This document shows positions 5,187 through 8,256 of a DNA stretch of 8,256 bases, one piece after another. Under the pieces are notes generated by a model. The model was not told the DNA's origin, ran no database searches, and saw nothing but the letters and a program-made list of their open reading frames with translations. Each line of letters opens with the position of its first letter. Position 1 is the stretch's first letter. Position numbers and translations under genes: made by a program. The DNA comes from CAZDUS01 sp964508705 (GTDB lineage Bacteria; Verrucomicrobiota; Kiritimatiellia; CAIKKV01; CAITUY01), in assembly GCA_964508705.1 (NCBI GenBank), contig CAZDUS010000062.1, positions 1 to 8,256 on the forward strand. The letters run 5' to 3'.

Positions 5187-6953
5187 ATGAGAGAAAAACT
5201 TAGACAAACCCTCGAGGCCGATTTTTCAGGCAATCAACCTTTTCGCACCATGTGGCGCGTCACCCGCCCATTCCGTCAAAATCTGGTCATCAGCGGCATA
5301 TTCTGCGTCCTCAAGCACATTCCCGTCTACGTCTTGCCCATCGCCACCGCCGACATCATCAACACAGCCACCCGTCACAACGAAGGCGGCCTGCACCGCA
5401 TCATTGTCGATGTCTGTATTCTTCTTATTGCTGTGCTGTTGAATTTCCCCAACACCTACATCCACTTGGGTCAACTCTCCAAGGCCATGCGTGGAATCGA
5501 ACGGGAACTACGGGGCGCCCTGGCTCGCCGACTCCAACAACTTTCCGTCTCCTTTCTCCACACCAACGCCACCGGCAAACTCATAACCAAACTGGTCCGG
5601 GATGTTGATATCCTGTTGGGTTTCTATAATCGCACATTCACTACCGCCATCGAAAGCATTCTCACAATATGTGTAGGCGTCGGCACCGCTATCTACAAGG
5701 GACGCCCGGAAATCCTGATCTTTTATCTAGTAATGATACCCATCGTTACCTTCCTGATCCAAGGCTTCCGGCGCCCACTGGAACGCGCCAACCGCGAGTT
5801 TCGAGAAAACTTCGAACGCGCTTCTTCCCGACTGGGAATCATGCTCAACATGATGCCGGTTACCCGCGCTCACGCCGTTGAAAACGAAGAGTTGGACCAG
5901 GTCGAGTCCAGATTGGAAGGCGTCTTTCATGCCGGCGTCAACGCCGACCGTATCAACAGCATTTTCGGCACCCTGCACTGGGTGTCGTTGGAAATTACCA
6001 TCGTCCTATGCCTCGCCCTTTGCTCTTGGCTGGCCTTGGAGAACAAAATACCGCCAGGCGATATCGCCCTCTACACCTCCTTTTTTGCTGTCATTCAGCA
6101 CGCGGCCCGCAATCTGCTGGGAAATTGGATGATCGCCATGCAGGGCAAGGAAGCCCTTCGCTCACTCGCCGAAGTCTTGGAATGCCCCGATATCGAACGT
6201 AACGAGGGCCGGGCTCCTGTCCCTCATGTGAAAGGTTCCTTCCGCTTTGAAAACCTTACTTTCATTTATCCCGGACGGACAGAACCAGCGTTAAACAGCC
6301 TGAATCTTACTGTGCCTGTAGGCGAAACCATCGCGTTTGTGGGCGAATCCGGCTCAGGAAAAAGCACTGCCATCAGTCTGATTATCGGCTTTCGCCGTCC
6401 CACCTCCGGCAAACTTCTGCTCGACGGGCGCAGTATGGAGGAGCTTGACCTCCGCCAGTACCGCCGTTTCCTCGCCGTGGTGCCTCAGGAAACCCTGTTG
6501 TTCTCAGGAACCATTCGCGAAAACATCCTTTACGGCTTGCCGTTCGCCAGCGAGCAGGAACTCCTCCGTGTCGCAGAAGCCGCACGGGTCATGGAGTTCG
6601 CATCCGACCTGCCAAACGGCCTCGATACCCCTCTGGGCGAAGGCGGAGCCCTGCTTTCTGGCGGTCAACGTCAACGAATCGCCATAGCCCGCGCCCTAAT
6701 CCGCGACCCGCGCGTCATCGTGCTGGACGAAGCCACCTCCGCCCTGGATACCGCTTCCGAACAAGCCATACAGGAAGCCTTGGCCGAATTAACCAAAGGC
6801 AGAACAACCTTCGTTGTCGCCCACCGCCTGTCCACCATCCGCAACGCGAACCGCATCGTTGTTCTGCACGAAGGCCGCATCGTCGAGACCGGAACATGGG
6901 CTGAACTGTCTGCCCTCAACGGCCACTTCACAGCCATGAAGGGACATTTCTAA
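5187..6953 (+). CDS. ABC exporter half-transporter (fused membrane and ATPase domains)
   Basis: A 588 aa type I ABC exporter subunit that should work as a homodimer in the inner membrane, coupling ATP hydrolysis to export of a lipid, peptide or drug-like substrate. The membrane domain occupies about residues 25-320 with six hydrophobic segments (near 32-60, 72-92, 150-170, 175-192, 262-285 and 292-315). The nucleotide-binding domain follows and is complete: Walker A GESGSGKST at 386-394, Q-loop Q434, signature LSGGQ at 490-494, Walker B ending in D514-E515, D-loop SALD, and switch histidine H546. All catalytic residues are intact. It starts at ATG 5187, where no Shine-Dalgarno is near. AAAAAGGA occurs about 21 nt upstream, too far for normal spacing. 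The gene is divergent from the MFS operon and followed by 117 nt before the FHA gene. MsbA-like lipid export is one option, but nothing here fixes the substrate. Confidence 0.95.
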   Translation: MREKLRQTLEADFSGNQPFRTMWRVTRPFRQNLVISGIFCVLKHIPVYVLPIATADIINTATRHNEGGLHRIIVDVCILLIAVLLNFPNTYIHLGQLSKAMRGIERELRGALARRLQQLSVSFLHTNATGKLITKLVRDVDILLGFYNRTFTTAIESILTICVGVGTAIYKGRPEILIFYLVMIPIVTFLIQGFRRPLERANREFRENFERASSRLGIMLNMMPVTRAHAVENEELDQVESRLEGVFHAGVNADRINSIFGTLHWVSLEITIVLCLALCSWLALENKIPPGDIALYTSFFAVIQHAARNLLGNWMIAMQGKEALRSLAEVLECPDIERNEGRAPVPHVKGSFRFENLTFIYPGRTEPALNSLNLTVPVGETIAFVGESGSGKSTAISLIIGFRRPTSGKLLLDGRSMEELDLRQYRRFLAVVPQETLLFSGTIRENILYGLPFASEQELLRVAEAARVMEFASDLPNGLDTPLGEGGALLSGGQRQRIAIARALIRDPRVIVLDEATSALDTASEQAIQEALAELTKGRTTFVVAHRLSTIRNANRIVVLHEGRIVETGTWAELSALNGHFTAMKGHF

Positions 6954-7011
6954 CCTGTCCGGCCAGAAAGATTCACCCAATTAAAATCTATCGCTCAGCT
7001 ACACGAAACGA

Positions 7012-7041
7012 TTGTCCATCGGCTTCTGGTTTTGATATGTA
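7012..7041 (+). promoter_or_regulatory. Weak candidate promoter for the FHA-DUF1846 pair
   Basis: TTGTCC (7012-7017, four of six) is followed after 18 nt by TATGTA (7036-7041), which has a TGN extension directly before it as in extended -10 promoters. The -10 match is poor. The alternative is read-through from the ABC gene, since the 117-nt gap shows no terminator. Confidence 0.25.
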
Positions 7042-7070
7042 TTAGTCGAACTAGGAAAACGGGGGTTATC

Positions 7071-7478
7071 ATGTTTCTTTATTACATTAACAGTGACGGA
7101 AAACGGCAGGAAATACAACTGGCAGGGAAAACCTCCGTAACATTCGGACGCTCCCACGAAGCCAGTGTCTCCATCCCCGACAACCGCGCATCCAGGATCC
7201 ATGCCGAAATCCGACCTTGGAATGATGACTATGTTATTAAAGACCTGAAGTCTCGTAACGGCATCCTCATCAATGGCGAAAGGGCCGATATCGCCATCCT
7301 CAACCCCGGCGACACCATCCGCATCGCAGGTCTGGACTTTCACGTCGCCAAGGGCGCCAACAAAGGCGCCGAAACCATTGTACGGGAAGTCACCCAGGAA
7401 CTTGATCAGGGGAATAAGGGATATCGAACCATCCTGCGCGAAATCGTCAAAAGCACGGAATCCAAGCCAAAACATTGA
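7071..7478 (+). CDS. Small stand-alone FHA-domain protein
   Basis: A 135 aa soluble protein, nearly all of it one forkhead-associated domain, a beta-sandwich that binds phosphothreonine peptides. The diagnostic residues are present: G26-R27 before the first binding loop, S41-R42-x-H44 in the second, and N63-G64 followed by N68-G69 in the third. The pattern GRS...SRIHAEI...DLKSRNG...NGE is textbook. After about residue 95 comes a charged tail of about 40 residues, possibly helical, with no recognised motif and no membrane segment. The ATG at 7071 is chosen because a run of five G lies 5 nt upstream and the FHA beta-strand pattern begins there. The frame is open to a TTG at 7032, which would add 13 residues of no family character. 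No Ser/Thr kinase or phosphatase lies in the window, so the binding partner is unknown. It is 44 nt upstream of the DUF1846 gene and probably co-transcribed with it. Confidence 0.9.
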   Translation: MFLYYINSDGKRQEIQLAGKTSVTFGRSHEASVSIPDNRASRIHAEIRPWNDDYVIKDLKSRNGILINGERADIAILNPGDTIRIAGLDFHVAKGANKGAETIVREVTQELDQGNKGYRTILREIVKSTESKPKH

Positions 7479-7505
7479 TAGCGCCTTTTCCCGTTTCACC
7501 AGCCT

Positions 7506-7514
7506 AAGGAAGGA
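7506..7514 (+). promoter_or_regulatory. Ribosome binding site of the DUF1846 gene
   Basis: AAGGAAGGA lies 8 nt before the ATG at 7523. This favours that start over the ATG three codons later (7532), although many family members begin at the equivalent of the latter. Confidence 0.55.
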
Positions 7515-7522
7515 AAACGCCC

Positions 7523-8256
7523 ATGAGTTGTATGATCGGCTTTGATAACGATCTTTACCTCCGTGAACAAACTTCCGCCATCCTGGAGCGAGTCAATCGC
7601 TACGACAAACTCTATCTCGAATTCGGGGGCAAACTCCTCTTCGATTACCACGCCTCGCGCGTCCTCCCAGGTTATGACCCCAACGTAAAAATGCGCATGC
7701 TCCATCAGCTCAAGGATCAGGCGGAAGTTATCCTGTGCATCTACGCCGGCGATATCGAACGCAAGAAAATGCGCGCCGATTTCGGAATCTCCTACGATAC
7801 CGACGCCATGAAACTGATCGACGACCTGCACGACTGGGAAGTCAATGTCACCGCCGTGGTCATCACACGCTACGACAACCAACCCGCCGCCGACCAGTTC
7901 AAGAACAAGCTGGAACGCCGCGGGATCCGCGTCTATACCCATCGCGCCACCCGCGGCTATCCCTCCAATGTCGACCTGATTGTCAGCGACACCGGCTATG
8001 GCGCCAACACCTACATCGAGACCACCAAACCTCTCGTCGTCGTCACCGCCCCCGGCCCCGGCAGCGGCAAGCTGGCCACCTGCCTAACCCTTCTCTACCA
8101 CGACCATCGCCGTGGCCTTAAAGCCGGTTATTCGAAATTCGAAACCTTCCCCATCTGGAACCTCCCCCTCAAACACCCGGTCAACATCGCCTACGAGGCC
8201 GCCACCGCCGACCTCGGCGACGTCAACTTGATCGACCCCTTCCACCTCGAGGCCTA
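7523..8256 (+). CDS. DUF1846 / UPF0371 family protein, partial (3' end beyond the right edge)
   Basis: The first 244 codons of a protein recognised by its conserved blocks as DUF1846 (UPF0371), a family of about 500 aa found in many bacteria. Its function is not established to my knowledge. Characteristic segments are IGFDNDLYL near the start, YLEFGGKLLFDYHASRVLPG (31-50), DFGISYDTD (86-94), QPAADQF (120-126), the glycine-rich VVVTAPGPGSGK ending at K183, KFETFPIWNLPLKHPVN (205-221) and EAATADLGDVNLIDPFHLE (225-243). GPGSGK resembles a Walker A loop but is followed by leucine rather than Ser/Thr. No signal peptide or membrane segment is seen, so it is probably cytoplasmic. The visible part matches the family without gaps, and about half of the expected length is missing. 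It follows the FHA gene by 44 nt with a strong Shine-Dalgarno. The family call is confident; any enzymatic role would be speculation. Confidence 0.95.
   Translation, partial: MSCMIGFDNDLYLREQTSAILERVNRYDKLYLEFGGKLLFDYHASRVLPGYDPNVKMRMLHQLKDQAEVILCIYAGDIERKKMRADFGISYDTDAMKLIDDLHDWEVNVTAVVITRYDNQPAADQFKNKLERRGIRVYTHRATRGYPSNVDLIVSDTGYGANTYIETTKPLVVVTAPGPGSGKLATCLTLLYHDHRRGLKAGYSKFETFPIWNLPLKHPVNIAYEAATADLGDVNLIDPFHLEA

Noticed and set aside
7032..7070. TTG start extending the FHA protein by 13 residues
   Set aside because: The ATG at 7071 has a G-rich ribosome binding site at proper distance and begins the first beta strand. The extension overlaps the candidate promoter.
6954..7070. Intrinsic terminator after the ABC gene, or a regulatory RNA in the gap
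   Set aside because: No GC-rich hairpin with a following T-tract is present. TAGT-CGA-ACTA near 7042 is only a 4-bp stem.
6999..7499. Minus-strand open frame of 166 codons opposite the FHA gene
   Set aside because: The plus strand holds a clear FHA domain with all binding residues. The reverse frame has no motif and no ribosome binding site that I could see.
7496..7942. Minus-strand open frame of 148 codons opposite the DUF1846 gene
   Set aside because: It is a complement of strongly conserved DUF1846 codons, so a shadow.

Overview
This 8.26 kb window is bacterial chromosomal DNA, densely packed and moderately GC-rich by eye. No plasmid, phage, IS, CRISPR or stable-RNA features are visible. 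The genes are ordinary housekeeping and transport genes with Shine-Dalgarno signals. The mix resembles PVC-group (Kiritimatiellota/Verrucomicrobiota/Lentisphaerota-like) or similar uncultured bacteria, but that is a guess from overall feel, not a placement.

Left arm, minus strand (transcribed right to left from about 5072 to 1): an OFA-type MFS transporter, thiL (thiamine-monophosphate kinase), tsaE (ATPase of the tRNA t6A pathway), a CaCA-type Na+/Ca2+ exchanger, then serS (seryl-tRNA synthetase), whose 3' end runs off the left edge. The transporter, thiL and tsaE are packed as one translationally coupled block: a 3-nt gap, then a 4-nt ATGA overlap. The exchanger follows after 47 nt. serS lies 188 nt further on and has its own credible sigma70-type promoter. 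tsaE and serS both serve translation, thiL makes the cofactor thiamine diphosphate, and the two carriers have no obvious link to them.

Centre (5028-5186): a divergent promoter region. A good sigma70-type promoter drives the minus operon. An 8-bp inverted repeat overlapping its -35 box is a candidate operator.

Right arm, plus strand: a complete half-size type I ABC exporter, a small stand-alone FHA (phosphothreonine-binding) protein, and the first half of a DUF1846/UPF0371 protein, which runs off the right edge. The FHA and DUF1846 genes are 44 nt apart and probably co-transcribed.

Points worth a second look: an apparent repeat-derived insertion inside thiL, long in-frame G tracts in the MFS gene (G9) and thiL (G8), the FHA/DUF1846 pair, the conserved P-loop-like motif in DUF1846, and a C-over-G excess on the plus strand that persists in genes of both orientations. 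I see no clear evidence of a wholly new system. The FHA/DUF1846 pair is the best candidate for undescribed biology.
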